A program made the translations under genes and the position numbers. From Cyclobacteriaceae bacterium (GTDB taxonomy: Bacteria; Bacteroidota; Bacteroidia; Cytophagales; Cyclobacteriaceae), in assembly GCA_019694875.1 (NCBI GenBank), contig JAIBBC010000002.1:744001-808000 (forward strand): a stretch of 64,000 nt of DNA. The letters are read 5' to 3'. The notes under the pieces are model-generated. The model did no database searches. It was not told the origin of the DNA and was given only the letters and a program-made list of their open reading frames with translations. Shown here piece by piece: positions 10,401-17,557 of the stretch (position 1 is its first letter; the number at the start of each line of letters is the position of its first letter).

Positions 10401-11208
10401 GATTCCACCGGTTCTTGACTTCGATTACGACCCGCCATCCGGATGTGCGCCTTTAACGGTTACGTTCACAAACCTGTCGCAATTTGCGGATCCATCAACG
10501 TATTACTGGCAATTTGGAACTAACGAAGGTGTGTCACATGCGGTTGATCCGATCTATACGTATACACGTCCCGGACTTTATTCGGTGTCGTTATCGGCAA
10601 CCAATGTGCTTGGCGATACCGTAATGATTACCAAATCACAAATTATCCAGGTGTTTCCGAGTCCATTGGCGCAGTTTACGGCCAACCCCGACACGGTATA
10701 TGTTCCGGGCGGAAAGGTTTTTCTGAATAACCAAAGTATTGGAGGAACCGATTACGACTGGGACTTCGGTAATGGTACAGGCTCAAGTCTTTTTGAGCCG
10801 TCTGCGGTGGAGTATAAAGTTGAAGCGGGTGATGAAGAGAATTTCACTATTACGCTGGCCGTCACAAATTCGTTTGGATGTAAGGATACCGCTACTGCCG
10901 AAATCAGGGCGATCAAAGGTCAACAAATCCTGACACCCAACGCATTCACGCCAAGTAAAAGCGGGCCGGGAAGTAACAGTCCGAACGATACATTCCTTCC
11001 CATGGTACGGGGCGTGAAGGAGTTTCACATGATGATCTTTAACCGCTGGGGCCAGCTCATGTTTGAAAGCCGGAGCGAACTGCGCGGATGGGACGGTTAC
11101 TTTAATGGTAAACTCTGCCAGCAGGATGTGTATGTGTATAAGATCAAGGCCAAGTACGATAATAATGTTGAAGTAACCCGGGTAGGGGATATCCACCTGA
11201 TACAATGA
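7405..11208 (+). CDS. PKD-domain surface protein with T9SS type B sorting domain
   Basis: A 1267-residue secreted protein. The ATG at 7405 gives a good signal peptide (RCRLFFLIVFFAVASTAIVKAQ). The body is built from PKD-like beta-sandwich domains, recognisable by WEWDMSYDG, WDFGDGTTF (about residue 950), YYWQFG and YDWDFGNGTG (about 1115). The C-terminal 95 residues repeat the sorting-domain pattern of the first adhesin: ILTPNAFTP, NDTFLPMVRGVKEF, FNRWGQLMFES and GWDGYF. No SprB repeats are visible, so its binding target is probably different. Its stop overlaps the next start (ATGA), which points to translational coupling with the PorP/SprF partner. The 202-base gap before it shows no clear promoter to me. 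Confidence 0.9.
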   Translation: MIPRCRLFFLIVFFAVASTAIVKAQCNTLRPQINISFNTDQDCAPVTVTQFTITYFFNASQNPADIEIRYEWNDPANTVTTVDLGSGLIVGNLGTGPNSSYTANATFTYFDNNGQCSIRPTASLLINGVLCPSSQETQLAFFWGTDEQANANVAMAPANWDVCFNNPVVNAVFNDASEFNCNIAVEPDNPNRFARHVQFVYGTNHNPAATIRNLTLNDGAVVGLTDGTGNLVSSATRGTAGLLVTGAYFGPVDAIPFPADGPVSSTFPMNAPANAANLIGNRFEITLFNWNICNPWNGDPVNPNYEDAVMTTGYIVIVAAPQPSYITEDSGGNPTKDFCIGEPIFFNNETPNQGAYNYTYEFYDDAAGTVLLTTSNQSNPTFSYSTGGTKLIRLIASNPTAQGSCVEEFTDIVNITPSVQAVIGLTDFSNNPITGIFCQEPVVPFTNFEVRFTDLSTGTITPTTEWQWQFFDQNNVMIAQFPAIGFSAVKLGPFDRIFTTPGVYRALLTVRDNVTGCASTDEVQIQVLNKPVPEFTFSTVCEGSPTSFQDASTLTAINGQQIILWEWDMSYDGVTFNADGSLTNQQTFDYIFPAAGTYDVALRVTTDGGGCSSMIVHPVTVDAIPNALFSSNTTSGCSVLSVTFTNNSIAGQPAVIDQYVWEVNEGSGFVVDSIQRPTDPGFGNIYTRNFENFGSVNRTFDVRLRVVTQNGCEFTSPAQTITVFPGPRSGFIAANYSPFNNNCSPQTVNFVVDNQTQSLNPSDYRWIITDASGTLADQSTGTTPNFSFQFINSTQAIRDYNVTLRTTLPTLCARDSVKVIRISPVPTSDFTVDTLVFDCEVMNMRFEAQQKGLVEYAWTIKVNGTTLFTQIGTQDVLPFDFNRAAAQQDVEVELQTTNGFNCVSTVTTKTFTVPPDDNISISFTATPLIQTLPNSVVTITNNTTPGPWTQEWDFGDGTTFTGANPGSHDYGTYGEFTITLTVTNNICILTQSVTVRIDPIPPVLDFDYDPPSGCAPLTVTFTNLSQFADPSTYYWQFGTNEGVSHAVDPIYTYTRPGLYSVSLSATNVLGDTVMITKSQIIQVFPSPLAQFTANPDTVYVPGGKVFLNNQSIGGTDYDWDFGNGTGSSLFEPSAVEYKVEAGDEENFTITLAVTNSFGCKDTATAEIRAIKGQQILTPNAFTPSKSGPGSNSPNDTFLPMVRGVKEFHMMIFNRWGQLMFESRSELRGWDGYFNGKLCQQDVYVYKIKAKYDNNVEVTRVGDIHLIQ

Positions 11209-12221
11209 GAGGATTTGCGATCATATTGTTAGTAATGTTGTCGTTCAGACTTTTCGGACAGGACCCGGAGTTCTCGCAATATTATTCCGCCCCTTTATAT
11301 CTGAACCCGGGATTTGCCGGTACGGCAAGCGATCATCGGTTCATCGCCAATTATCGCAATCAGTGGCCATCAATTACCAACGGCTTTGTGACTTACGCGT
11401 TCTCTTACGACTACAGTCTGCATGATTTGAACAGTGGCATTGGCGCATTGCTCATGGTTGATAAAGCGGGGACAGCGGGTTTACGGTCCACGCAACTGAA
11501 CTTTCAATATGCATACAAAGTTCATGTTGCCGATAAATGGGTTATTTCGCCCGGACTGAATTTCGGGATTGGTTCACGTAATGTGGATATGGACAAACTC
11601 GTATTTTATGATCAATTGAATCCGGACGATCCCAACAATCCGAATCCATCAAGTCCGAATTATCAGAACATCGGAAGTAAAATGTATTTCGATTTTGGTT
11701 TCGGTGGATTGGCATACAGCCGAAAAATCTGGTTTGGTTTTTCGATGTCGCACCTCAACAAACCCAACCGTTCGCTGAAGGAAGATCAATCGATTATTCC
11801 GGTTAAAACAACTGTGCATGGCGGAATCCGGATTCCTCTGTACAACGGATTGTTCAAACGCGACCGGGTTGCGGCAATTGCGCCATCGTTTGTCTATAAA
11901 AAGCAGGCAAACTTCGACCAGTTCGACATCGGAACGTATTTCTTGTATGAACCGATTGTGATCGGAATCTGGTACCGCGGTATCCCGATCATGCAAAATG
12001 TTGCGGATAACCTCAGTCAGGATGCGGTGGTAATCATTCTTGGATTCCAGCTGGAACGAATTGAATTCAGCTATAGCTATGATTTAACCGTTTCGGAACT
12101 TGGCCCATCTATTGGCGGGGCGCATGAAGTGGCGTTGAAATATATGCTCAACACTCCTCGAAGCGAGAAGAACAAAAAGAAAGAAAAGGTGATCCCTTGC
12201 CCGGCATTCTACCGGCATTAA
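11205..12221 (+). CDS. PorP/SprF family outer-membrane protein (second copy)
   Basis: A 338-residue paralogue of the protein at 6159-7202. It has a signal peptide ending LFGQ, then EFSQYYSAPLYLNPGFAGT, YRNQWPSI and a matching C-terminal half (SYSYDLTVSELG; VIPCPAF at the end, like LIPCPTF in the first copy). The start overlaps the stop of the upstream sorting-domain gene by four bases. The repeated arrangement, substrate gene followed by porP/sprF gene, suggests duplication of a two-gene module in which each barrel serves its own upstream adhesin (inference). Confidence 0.93.
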   Translation: MRGFAIILLVMLSFRLFGQDPEFSQYYSAPLYLNPGFAGTASDHRFIANYRNQWPSITNGFVTYAFSYDYSLHDLNSGIGALLMVDKAGTAGLRSTQLNFQYAYKVHVADKWVISPGLNFGIGSRNVDMDKLVFYDQLNPDDPNNPNPSSPNYQNIGSKMYFDFGFGGLAYSRKIWFGFSMSHLNKPNRSLKEDQSIIPVKTTVHGGIRIPLYNGLFKRDRVAAIAPSFVYKKQANFDQFDIGTYFLYEPIVIGIWYRGIPIMQNVADNLSQDAVVIILGFQLERIEFSYSYDLTVSELGPSIGGAHEVALKYMLNTPRSEKNKKKEKVIPCPAFYRH

Positions 12222-12237
12222 TCTCACGATAAAGCCT

Positions 12238-12245
12238 TACATTTG
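12238..12245 (+). promoter_or_regulatory. Bacteroidota -7 element (TACATTTG) for the CCA enzyme gene
   Basis: A perfect TAnnTTTG match 16 bases before the ATG at 12262. No well-spaced -33 TTG was found, so this rests on the -7 box and its position. Confidence 0.5.
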
Positions 12246-12261
12246 AGCTCTTTTGGCGCTC

Positions 12262-13665
12262 ATGAACCTCGCTTCGTCACTCAACCATTCCATTTTTAAA
12301 ATTGTTGGCCGCGTTGCGGATGACGCTGGCGTCCAGGCATTTGTCGTGGGCGGGTATGTGCGCGATCTCTTGCTGAAGCGCGAGTCTAAAGACATTGACT
12401 TTGTATGCGTAGGAAGCGGAATTGAACTGGCGGAGAAAGTAGCTGAAGCGCTTGGTCCGAAGGTAAAGGTTAATGTTTTTAAAAACTTTGGAACGGCCCA
12501 GATCTCGATGGCCGATCTCGACATCGAGTTTGTTGGCGCACGTAGAGAATCATACCGCACGGAATCACGAAAACCGATTGTTGAGGACGGTACGCTGGAT
12601 GACGATCAGAAGCGAAGGGATTTCACCATCAATGCGATGGCGATCTGTGTGAATGAAAAACAGTTCGGTGAACTCGTTGATCCGTTCAATGGTCAGGCTG
12701 ATCTGAAATCCAAACTTATCAAAACCCCGCTTGACCCTGCGATCACATTCTCCGATGATCCCTTGCGGATGATGCGTGCTATCCGGTTTGCATCTCAGTT
12801 GAATTTCGATATCGATGCTGATACGTTTCAGGCAATCAGCGAACAAAAAGACCGGATAAAAATCGTTTCTCAGGAACGCATCACCGATGAGTTGAATAAA
12901 ATCATTTCGAGCAAGGTGCCCTCGTATGGCTTTAAACTCTTGTTTCAAAGCGGTTTATTGAAAGAGTTTTTTCCGGAGATGGTTTTGCTCCAGGGTGTTG
13001 AGTATGTAGGCGGCAACGCGCATAAGGATAATTTCTATCACACGTTGCAGGTGCTTGACAACGTAGCAAAGGTGTCAGACGATCTTTGGTTGAGATGGTC
13101 AGCCATTCTGCACGACATTGCCAAGCCTCAAACAAAGCGCTACGATAAGGTTCATGGATTTACATTTCATGGCCACGAAGACAAAGGTGCCCGGATGGTT
13201 CCGGGAATTTTCAGAAGGCTGAAGCTTCCGATGAACGACCGCATGGAATTTGTGCAGAAACTTGTGCGCATGCACCTGCGGCCAATTCCGTTATCGAAAG
13301 AAGTGACGGATTCTGCCATTCGCAGGTTGCTGTTCGAAGCAGGTGATGACATCGATGCGCTGATGAAGCTCTGTCGTGCGGATATCACTTCGAAGAACAA
13401 CGATAAAGTAAATCGTTTCCTGAAAAATTTCGACCTCGTTGAACAAAAGATGGCAGAGGTGGAAGCAAAGGATCATATCAGGAATTTTCAGCCCCCGGTC
13501 AGTGGCGATGAAATCATTGCCATGTTCAACATCCCGCCCGGACGGGTTATTGGCGAAATCAAGGAACGCATCAAGGAGGCAATCCTGGAAGGTGAGATTC
13601 GTAACGACCGGGAAGAAGCACTTCAGTTGCTGAACAAAATCGCCAAAGAAAAAGGCCTGGCATAG
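12262..13665 (+). CDS. CCA tRNA nucleotidyltransferase / poly(A) polymerase family with HD domain
   Basis: A 467-residue enzyme that adds or repairs the 3'-CCA end of tRNAs in the cytoplasm. The N-terminal nucleotidyltransferase fold shows VVGGYVRDLLL and the metal-binding DID (KDIDFV, about residues 43-48). RRDFTINAMAI (about 115-125) is the family motif for substrate binding. An HD phosphohydrolase domain follows (HTLQVLDNV, then ILHDIAKP, about 255-295), and HGHEDKGARM supports it. An in-frame TTG at 12253 also exists, but the ATG at 12262 is preferred because it leaves a short leader after the -7 box. The gene appears monocistronic. Confidence 0.93.
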   Translation: MNLASSLNHSIFKIVGRVADDAGVQAFVVGGYVRDLLLKRESKDIDFVCVGSGIELAEKVAEALGPKVKVNVFKNFGTAQISMADLDIEFVGARRESYRTESRKPIVEDGTLDDDQKRRDFTINAMAICVNEKQFGELVDPFNGQADLKSKLIKTPLDPAITFSDDPLRMMRAIRFASQLNFDIDADTFQAISEQKDRIKIVSQERITDELNKIISSKVPSYGFKLLFQSGLLKEFFPEMVLLQGVEYVGGNAHKDNFYHTLQVLDNVAKVSDDLWLRWSAILHDIAKPQTKRYDKVHGFTFHGHEDKGARMVPGIFRRLKLPMNDRMEFVQKLVRMHLRPIPLSKEVTDSAIRRLLFEAGDDIDALMKLCRADITSKNNDKVNRFLKNFDLVEQKMAEVEAKDHIRNFQPPVSGDEIIAMFNIPPGRVIGEIKERIKEAILEGEIRNDREEALQLLNKIAKEKGLA

Positions 13666-13748
13666 CGCCCGCTGTGGTGATCCGGATACCCGGAAACGCA
13701 ACCTTTTATTTCCTACCTTGTCTTTATCACCAGAAGCCGAAAATCTGC

Positions 13749-14297
13749 TTGAACGAACAGGCCTTAGACATTCATCAGGAACTTATTGACCGGTGCCGGG
13801 CGGGCGACCGGGAAGCGCATTTCAGGCTTTACAAGCTTTATTCCCGGGCGATGTACAACGTGGGATACCGGATTACCGGAAATGAGGAAGATGCAGAAGA
13901 CGTGCTGCAGGAAGCCTTTGTAAGTGCATTTAAAAGCCTTGATAACTACAGGGGAGACGCAACGTTTGGCGCGTGGCTGAAGCGGATTGTGGTGAACAAA
14001 TCGATCAACATAATCAAAAAGCGCAGGGAAAATGTGATTGCGCAGGATGATGAATTCGATGTTCCGGAAGAAGATGACTCGGCAGACTATAGACCGGAAT
14101 TAAGCGTTGAAAGAGTCAGACAGTGCATTGATTTGCTCCCGGATGGATACCGGACGGTGCTGTCGTTATACTTATTGGAGGGATATGACCATGAGGAGAT
14201 TGCGGGGATTATGGGAATAACTGAATCGACTTCCAAATCGCAACTCAATCGTGCAAAAGGTAAATTAAAAGAACTTTTAACCAGTAAAACATCATGA
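13749..14297 (+). CDS. ECF-type RNA polymerase sigma factor
   Basis: A 182-residue sigma-70 family factor of the extracytoplasmic-function class. Region 2 runs over about residues 15-85, with YNVGYRITGNEEDAEDVLQE and FGAWLKRIVVNKSIN. A short acidic linker (EEDDSAD) precedes region 4, with LLPDGYRTVLSLYLLEGY, the helix-turn-helix HEEIAGIMGITESTSKSQL and NRAKGKLKELL. The TTG at 13749 is chosen because the frame upstream (to a GTG at 13674) does not look like sigma sequence and covers a possible promoter (TACCTTG at 13714). The stop overlaps the next ATG by four bases, coupling it to its probable membrane regulator. Confidence 0.9.
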   Translation: MNEQALDIHQELIDRCRAGDREAHFRLYKLYSRAMYNVGYRITGNEEDAEDVLQEAFVSAFKSLDNYRGDATFGAWLKRIVVNKSINIIKKRRENVIAQDDEFDVPEEDDSADYRPELSVERVRQCIDLLPDGYRTVLSLYLLEGYDHEEIAGIMGITESTSKSQLNRAKGKLKELLTSKTS

Positions 14298-14815
14298 AAG
14301 ATCAACTGGAAGATTTTATTCGCCAGAACCGCTCAGCGTTCGATACGAAAGAGCCGTCTGACAAAAACTGGGATCGTATCAGAGGCAAACTTTTCGGTGA
14401 GACCAGTTTGTGGAACTCCGTAGTTATTTGGCGTGCAGCAGCAATTGTGCTGTTGGGCGTGAGTATCTATCTGGCGGTACCGAAACTCCAGGATACAAAG
14501 GAGAAGGCGATGGTGCTAAGCGAGTTTAAGGACATCGAATCTTTTTACATCAGCCAGATAGCAAACAAGGTTGAGCAAATTGAAGACTACCGTGGTGAAG
14601 AGGAGGGACTTAACGGTTTCACGCACGATTTCGCGCAGCTGGAGGCGATGTACCAGGTGTTAAAAGAAGAAATGAGAGTGCATCCAAGTCAGAAAGTCAA
14701 GGATGCACTGGTGTTAAACCTGCTGGTGCGAATCGATTTACTGAACCAGCAGTTGCATAAAATCGAACAGGGCGAAGAAAAGGAGAAAGAAAAAGATTCA
14801 ACGGCCAATACATAG
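14294..14815 (+). CDS. Membrane protein coupled to ECF sigma factor, probable anti-sigma factor
   Basis: A 173-residue protein with a soluble N-terminal segment (about 1-50, including KNWDRIRGKLFGE), one transmembrane helix (about 52-70, VVIWRAAAIVLLGVSIYLAV) and a helical, charged periplasmic part ending in a Glu/Lys-rich tail. No zinc-binding anti-sigma motif is seen. The topology and the ATGA overlap with the sigma gene are typical of Bacteroidota anti-sigma partners, so the assignment comes from context rather than domain recognition. Confidence 0.65.
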   Translation: MKDQLEDFIRQNRSAFDTKEPSDKNWDRIRGKLFGETSLWNSVVIWRAAAIVLLGVSIYLAVPKLQDTKEKAMVLSEFKDIESFYISQIANKVEQIEDYRGEEEGLNGFTHDFAQLEAMYQVLKEEMRVHPSQKVKDALVLNLLVRIDLLNQQLHKIEQGEEKEKEKDSTANT

Positions 14816-14838
14816 TGCAAGCCGGCCCTGTGAGGCTC

Positions 14839-15264
14839 TTAGTTTCCTTCGGTATATTTTTTGAAGTTATCCAGAATCGCCTGCCAGCCGCCCCGCTGCA
14901 TTTCTTCCGGATTCTGACCTTCCGGTTCGAAAGTTTCAATCACCTTCGTTTGATTCCCTTCTTGTACAAAGTTCACCTGTACTTTACGGCCATCACCAAT
15001 GGTATACTCGATAGTTTTGTGGTTATCAACTTTGGTGTAAACTCCTCCGAAGTCGAAACTGAAACTTCCGTCTTTCGCAGCCATCGTGGTTGAGAATGTT
15101 CCGTCTTTGCGCAGGTCGTTTTCAGCTTTCGGTGCATGCCAGTCGTCAGACGCAAAAGCCCAGCCCATAATGTGCTTCGGTTCGTTCCAGTACTTCCAGA
15201 CTTTTTCTACCGGTGCATTAACAGTTGCCTGAACGGTGATTGATTTTTGAGTCATAGTTTCCAT
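14839..15264 (-). CDS. SRPBCC (AHSA1/polyketide cyclase-like) domain protein
   Basis: A 141-residue START/SRPBCC-fold protein. It opens with the family pattern ITVQATVNAPVEKVWKYWNEPKHIMGW and ends with the long C-terminal helix GGWQAILDNFKKY, which closes the hydrophobic pocket in this fold. The internal start at 15255 (MTQKS) is an equally good alternative. Members bind small hydrophobic ligands or act as Aha1-like modules, so no specific substrate can be named. It is transcribed towards the sigma/anti-sigma pair, and a TATGTTTG promoter element lies about 43 bases upstream. Confidence 0.85.
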   Translation of the reverse strand: METMTQKSITVQATVNAPVEKVWKYWNEPKHIMGWAFASDDWHAPKAENDLRKDGTFSTTMAAKDGSFSFDFGGVYTKVDNHKTIEYTIGDGRKVQVNFVQEGNQTKVIETFEPEGQNPEEMQRGGWQAILDNFKKYTEGN

Positions 15265-15306
15265 GTTTTATTGTGTTTTAATTTACTGTTCCGTTTGATT
15301 ACACAA

Positions 15307-15314
15307 CAAACATA
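15307..15314 (-). promoter_or_regulatory. -7 element (TATGTTTG) upstream of SRPBCC gene
   Basis: A TAnnTTTG match on the minus strand, 43-50 bases before the SRPBCC start. The -33 region is not a clear match. Confidence 0.4.
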
Positions 15315-15379
15315 GCAGGTGAAAACACCTTAAACGCGGTGTAAACGCGACTTTAGGAGGGGGAAATCCGACAATGTGA

Positions 15380-16087
15380 TTAGTACTCCGTGATCAGCTC
15401 AAAGGGCTCTTTGGCTGAATCAATTACACGGCCGTTTTCGCATTTCAGAATGCGTGCGGGAAATTTTTTGATCAACGGATAGTCGTGCGTTGCCATCAAC
15501 ACTGCTGTGCCGCTTTTGTTGATTTGCTGGAACAGTTTCAGTATACCATGCGATACCTCAGGGTCAAGATTCCCGGTAGGTTCATCCGCAATTAGAATCA
15601 AAGGCTCATTTAATAATGCGCGTGCAATTACAACGCGCTGCTGTTCACCGCCTGAAAGCTGATGCGGCATTTTCTTTTCGACTGAACCCAATCCAACCTG
15701 CATCAAAACTTCGGACAAGCGCGCCCTCATTTTTCCATTGTCTTTCCAGCCTGTGGCTTTCAACACAAACATCAGGTTGTCGTCAACCGTGCGATCGGGG
15801 AACAACTGAAAATCCTGGAAGATGATGCCCAGCTTTCTGCGAAGTTTGGGAACCTGCCCGTCATCGATGCCGCGGATATTAAATCCTGCAACGTTAATAT
15901 CGCCCAGTCTCAGGTCAAGATCTGCGTAAAGCGTTTTTAGCAGGGAGGATTTACCGGATCCGGTTCGGCCGACAAGAAATACAAACTCACCTTTATCGAT
16001 ATCAAAATTAATATCGCGCAGAACAGTGTTATTGTCCTGGAAGATGTGTGCATCGCTTACGCGGACTACCGGATCGGTTGAAAACAT
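15380..16087 (-). CDS. ftsE: FtsE-like ABC transporter ATP-binding protein
   Basis: A 235-residue ATPase subunit that by family works with FtsX at the division site to control peptidoglycan hydrolysis. All nucleotide-binding motifs are present: Walker A GRTGSGKSS (about residue 40), Q-loop IFQDFQLFP, signature LSGGEQQR (about 143), Walker B LILIADEPTG and H-loop MATHD. The sequence is closer to FtsE (DRTVDDNLMFVL, LDPEVSHGI) than to importer ATPases. The start codon overlaps the transaldolase stop by one base (TAATG), so the two genes are probably co-transcribed. No ftsX is in the window, and the two FtsX-fold permeases at 43-48 kb are of another class. Confidence 0.85.
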   Translation of the reverse strand: MFSTDPVVRVSDAHIFQDNNTVLRDINFDIDKGEFVFLVGRTGSGKSSLLKTLYADLDLRLGDINVAGFNIRGIDDGQVPKLRRKLGIIFQDFQLFPDRTVDDNLMFVLKATGWKDNGKMRARLSEVLMQVGLGSVEKKMPHQLSGGEQQRVVIARALLNEPLILIADEPTGNLDPEVSHGILKLFQQINKSGTAVLMATHDYPLIKKFPARILKCENGRVIDSAKEPFELITEY

Positions 16088-16743
16088 TAGCCGTTAACTT
16101 TCTTGTGATCTGCCAGGAATTTCGCAAGGCCGCTGTCGGTTAGCGGGTGATTGAGCAAACTGGTGATAACATTCAACGGGCATGTAACCACATCCGAGCC
16201 GATCTCTGCGCATTGAATCAGGTGCATGGTATGGCGAACAGAAGCAGAGAGAATCTCTGTATCGAATCCGTAGTTATCATAAATCTGACGAATCTGAGCG
16301 ATTAACTCCAGACCGTCTTGTGAAATATCATCCAAACGACCGATGAAAGGGGAAACGTAGCTAGCTCCGGCCTTAGCCGCCAGAATTGCCTGTCCGGCTG
16401 AAAACACCAGCGTGCAATTTGTGCGGATGCCTTCACTTGAAAACTTCTTGATGGCTTTAACACCGTCTTTAATCATCGGTACTTTCACCACGATCTTGTC
16501 ATCGATTTTTGCCAGCTCTTTTCCTTCCTTAATGATGTTTTCGAGGTCGGTGGCGATTACTTCCGCACTCACGTTGTTGTCAACGATATTACAAATCGAC
16601 TTGTAATGCGCACGCACGTTTGCATCGCCCTTAATGCCTTCTTTGGCCATCAGCGAAGGGTTGGTGGTAACGCCATCCAGCACGCCCAGGTCGTAGGCTT
16701 CCTGTATTTCTTTGAGATTGGCTGTATCGATGAAAAATTTCAT
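16087..16743 (-). CDS. Transaldolase / fructose-6-phosphate aldolase family (TalC type)
   Basis: A 218-residue class I aldolase of the short transaldolase subfamily, the usual pentose-phosphate transaldolase in many Bacteroidota. The sequence starts MKFFIDTANLKEIQEA and has DGVTTNPSLMAKEG. The Schiff-base lysine lies in VVKVPMIKDG (about residue 85), followed by NCTLVFSAGQAILAAKAGASYVSPFIGRLDD in parts. The length matches the family. Its stop overlaps the ftsE start. Confidence 0.9.
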   Translation of the reverse strand: MKFFIDTANLKEIQEAYDLGVLDGVTTNPSLMAKEGIKGDANVRAHYKSICNIVDNNVSAEVIATDLENIIKEGKELAKIDDKIVVKVPMIKDGVKAIKKFSSEGIRTNCTLVFSAGQAILAAKAGASYVSPFIGRLDDISQDGLELIAQIRQIYDNYGFDTEILSASVRHTMHLIQCAEIGSDVVTCPLNVITSLLNHPLTDSGLAKFLADHKKVNG

Positions 16744-16840
16744 GGTGAGATAGTGGTTTTAGATGGGTAAAAATAAAAAAAGTCCGGGAGGGTTCTTATC
16801 AAATTCCTTCGGACTGGCGGATAAAAGACAATAAAAAAGT

Positions 16841-16932
16841 GGCAAACCGAACATCGCACCGCTACAACCGCCTACCCTTGCTACCTTCCGGTCCTGGGGG
16901 AATTCAGCAGGAGCTGGTCGTGCCGGTTTACC
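16841..16932 (-). ncRNA. ffs: Signal recognition particle RNA (small bacterial, 4.5S type)
   Basis: Read on the minus strand, this carries the conserved domain IV loop that binds Ffh (CCGGAAGGTAGCAAGGG, around 16875-16895) and the matching 5' strand CAGGACC. The two ends pair (GGTAAACCGG with CGGTTTGCC), giving a hairpin of about 92 nt with no Alu domain, as in the small SRP RNAs of Bacteroidota. A T-run (ACTTTTTTAT) follows the 3' end as terminator. The 5' end is set by an excellent promoter 6 bases upstream. Exact ends are approximate. Confidence 0.92.
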
Positions 16933-16937
16933 GGGTG

Positions 16938-16967
16938 CAAATATAGCAGGCAGGGCAGAATTATCAA
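16938..16967 (-). promoter_or_regulatory. Promoter of SRP RNA (TTG, 19 bp, TATATTTG)
   Basis: On the minus strand, TTG (16967-16965) is followed after exactly 19 bases by TATATTTG (16945-16938), a full match to the Bacteroidota primary sigma consensus. Transcription would start at about 16932, matching the folded 5' end of the SRP RNA. Confidence 0.85.
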
Positions 16968-16973
16968 GAATGT

Positions 16974-17213
16974 TTAAGCCAGTCCGGAGAGATACAGGTT
17001 AAACTCCAGGGGGCTGCATTCCTCGAAGGCGTCAGCCTTCAAATCTTCAAAAATGTCTTCATCAAATTGCAGGTCACGCACTTGTGGCTGCTGTCCTGCT
17101 TCAATCGTGATCTCGGTTCCGGTATAATGAATGGGGTTCACCTTGACCAGGATGAGCAACCCGTCATGGTTTTTTTTGAAATACTGGTGAACGATATTTT
17201 GGTTCTTGGCCAT
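16974..17213 (-). CDS. Small hypothetical protein
   Basis: A 79-residue acidic protein of unknown function (MAKNQNIVHQYFKKN ... EECSPLEFNLYLSGLA). No signal peptide, membrane segment or known domain is visible. The ATG at 17213 is chosen over an upstream in-frame TTG at 17222, because that TTG lies inside a TATTTTTG promoter element (17227-17220). With so short a gap the mRNA may be leaderless. Codon usage resembles its neighbours, and it lies divergently from the THX gene. Confidence 0.7.
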   Translation of the reverse strand: MAKNQNIVHQYFKKNHDGLLILVKVNPIHYTGTEITIEAGQQPQVRDLQFDEDIFEDLKADAFEECSPLEFNLYLSGLA

Positions 17214-17219
17214 CCGGTT

Positions 17220-17227
17220 CAAAAATA
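17220..17227 (-). promoter_or_regulatory. -7 element (TATTTTTG) of the small hypothetical gene
   Basis: A TAnnTTTG match on the minus strand ending 6 bases before the ATG at 17213. The predicted transcription start would nearly coincide with the start codon. Confidence 0.45.
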
Positions 17228-17265
17228 CTCAATGCCCCGGGCTTGAAAAATGCCGTGCGATTATT

Positions 17266-17295
17266 TTGTGATCCCGTGAGGGTTTGCTATACTTG
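17266..17295 (+). promoter_or_regulatory. Promoter of thx (TTG, 19 bp, TATACTTG)
   Basis: TTG at 17266-17268 (within TTTTG) is separated by exactly 19 bases from TATACTTG (17288-17295), one base off TAnnTTTG. It lies 22 bases before the thx start. It is the only recognisable promoter upstream of the trp leader. Confidence 0.65.
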
Positions 17296-17317
17296 CCTCA
17301 GTATTTCTTATAAACCC

Positions 17318-17497
17318 ATGGGAAGAGGAGATAAAAAAAGCAAAAAAGGTAAGCGTACCACCGGCTCATTTGGCGTTAGTCGCAGCCGTGCAAAAATTAA
17401 GGCAAGACTGAAGCGGGTTGCTTCTAAAAAGAAGTCGACCGTAGCAACTTCATCTTCAAAACCAAAGCGCGCACCCCGTAAAAAGGCAGAAGCTTAA
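17318..17497 (+). CDS. 30S ribosomal protein THX family
   Basis: A 59-residue, extremely basic protein. It starts MGRGDKKSKKGKRTTGSFG, the signature of the THX family of small-subunit proteins found in Thermus and Bacteroidota, which neutralises rRNA charge in the 30S head. After the conserved 30-residue core comes a Lys/Ala/Ser-rich extension ending PRKKAEA. The ATG at 17318 is preferred because the frame upstream (from 17243) covers the promoter. The stop codon is 3 bases before the trp leader peptide, with no terminator between them. Confidence 0.88.
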   Translation: MGRGDKKSKKGKRTTGSFGVSRSRAKIKARLKRVASKKKSTVATSSSKPKRAPRKKAEA

Positions 17498-17500
17498 GAC

Positions 17501-17557
17501 ATGAACAAGTTTTCAAACATAGCATGGTGGTGGCATATATCTGAGACAGATATGTGA
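17501..17557 (+). CDS. trpL: trp operon leader peptide (three tandem Trp codons)
   Basis: An 18-codon reading frame, MNKFSNIAWWWHISETDM, with TGG TGG TGG at 17525-17533 and a TGA stop at 17555-17557. It lies immediately in front of a hairpin set that ends in a terminator before trpE. Three consecutive Trp codons in an 18-codon frame at this location are the hallmark of ribosome-mediated transcription attenuation: low charged tRNA-Trp stalls the ribosome here. It starts 3 bases after the thx stop. Confidence 0.88.
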   Translation: MNKFSNIAWWWHISETDM

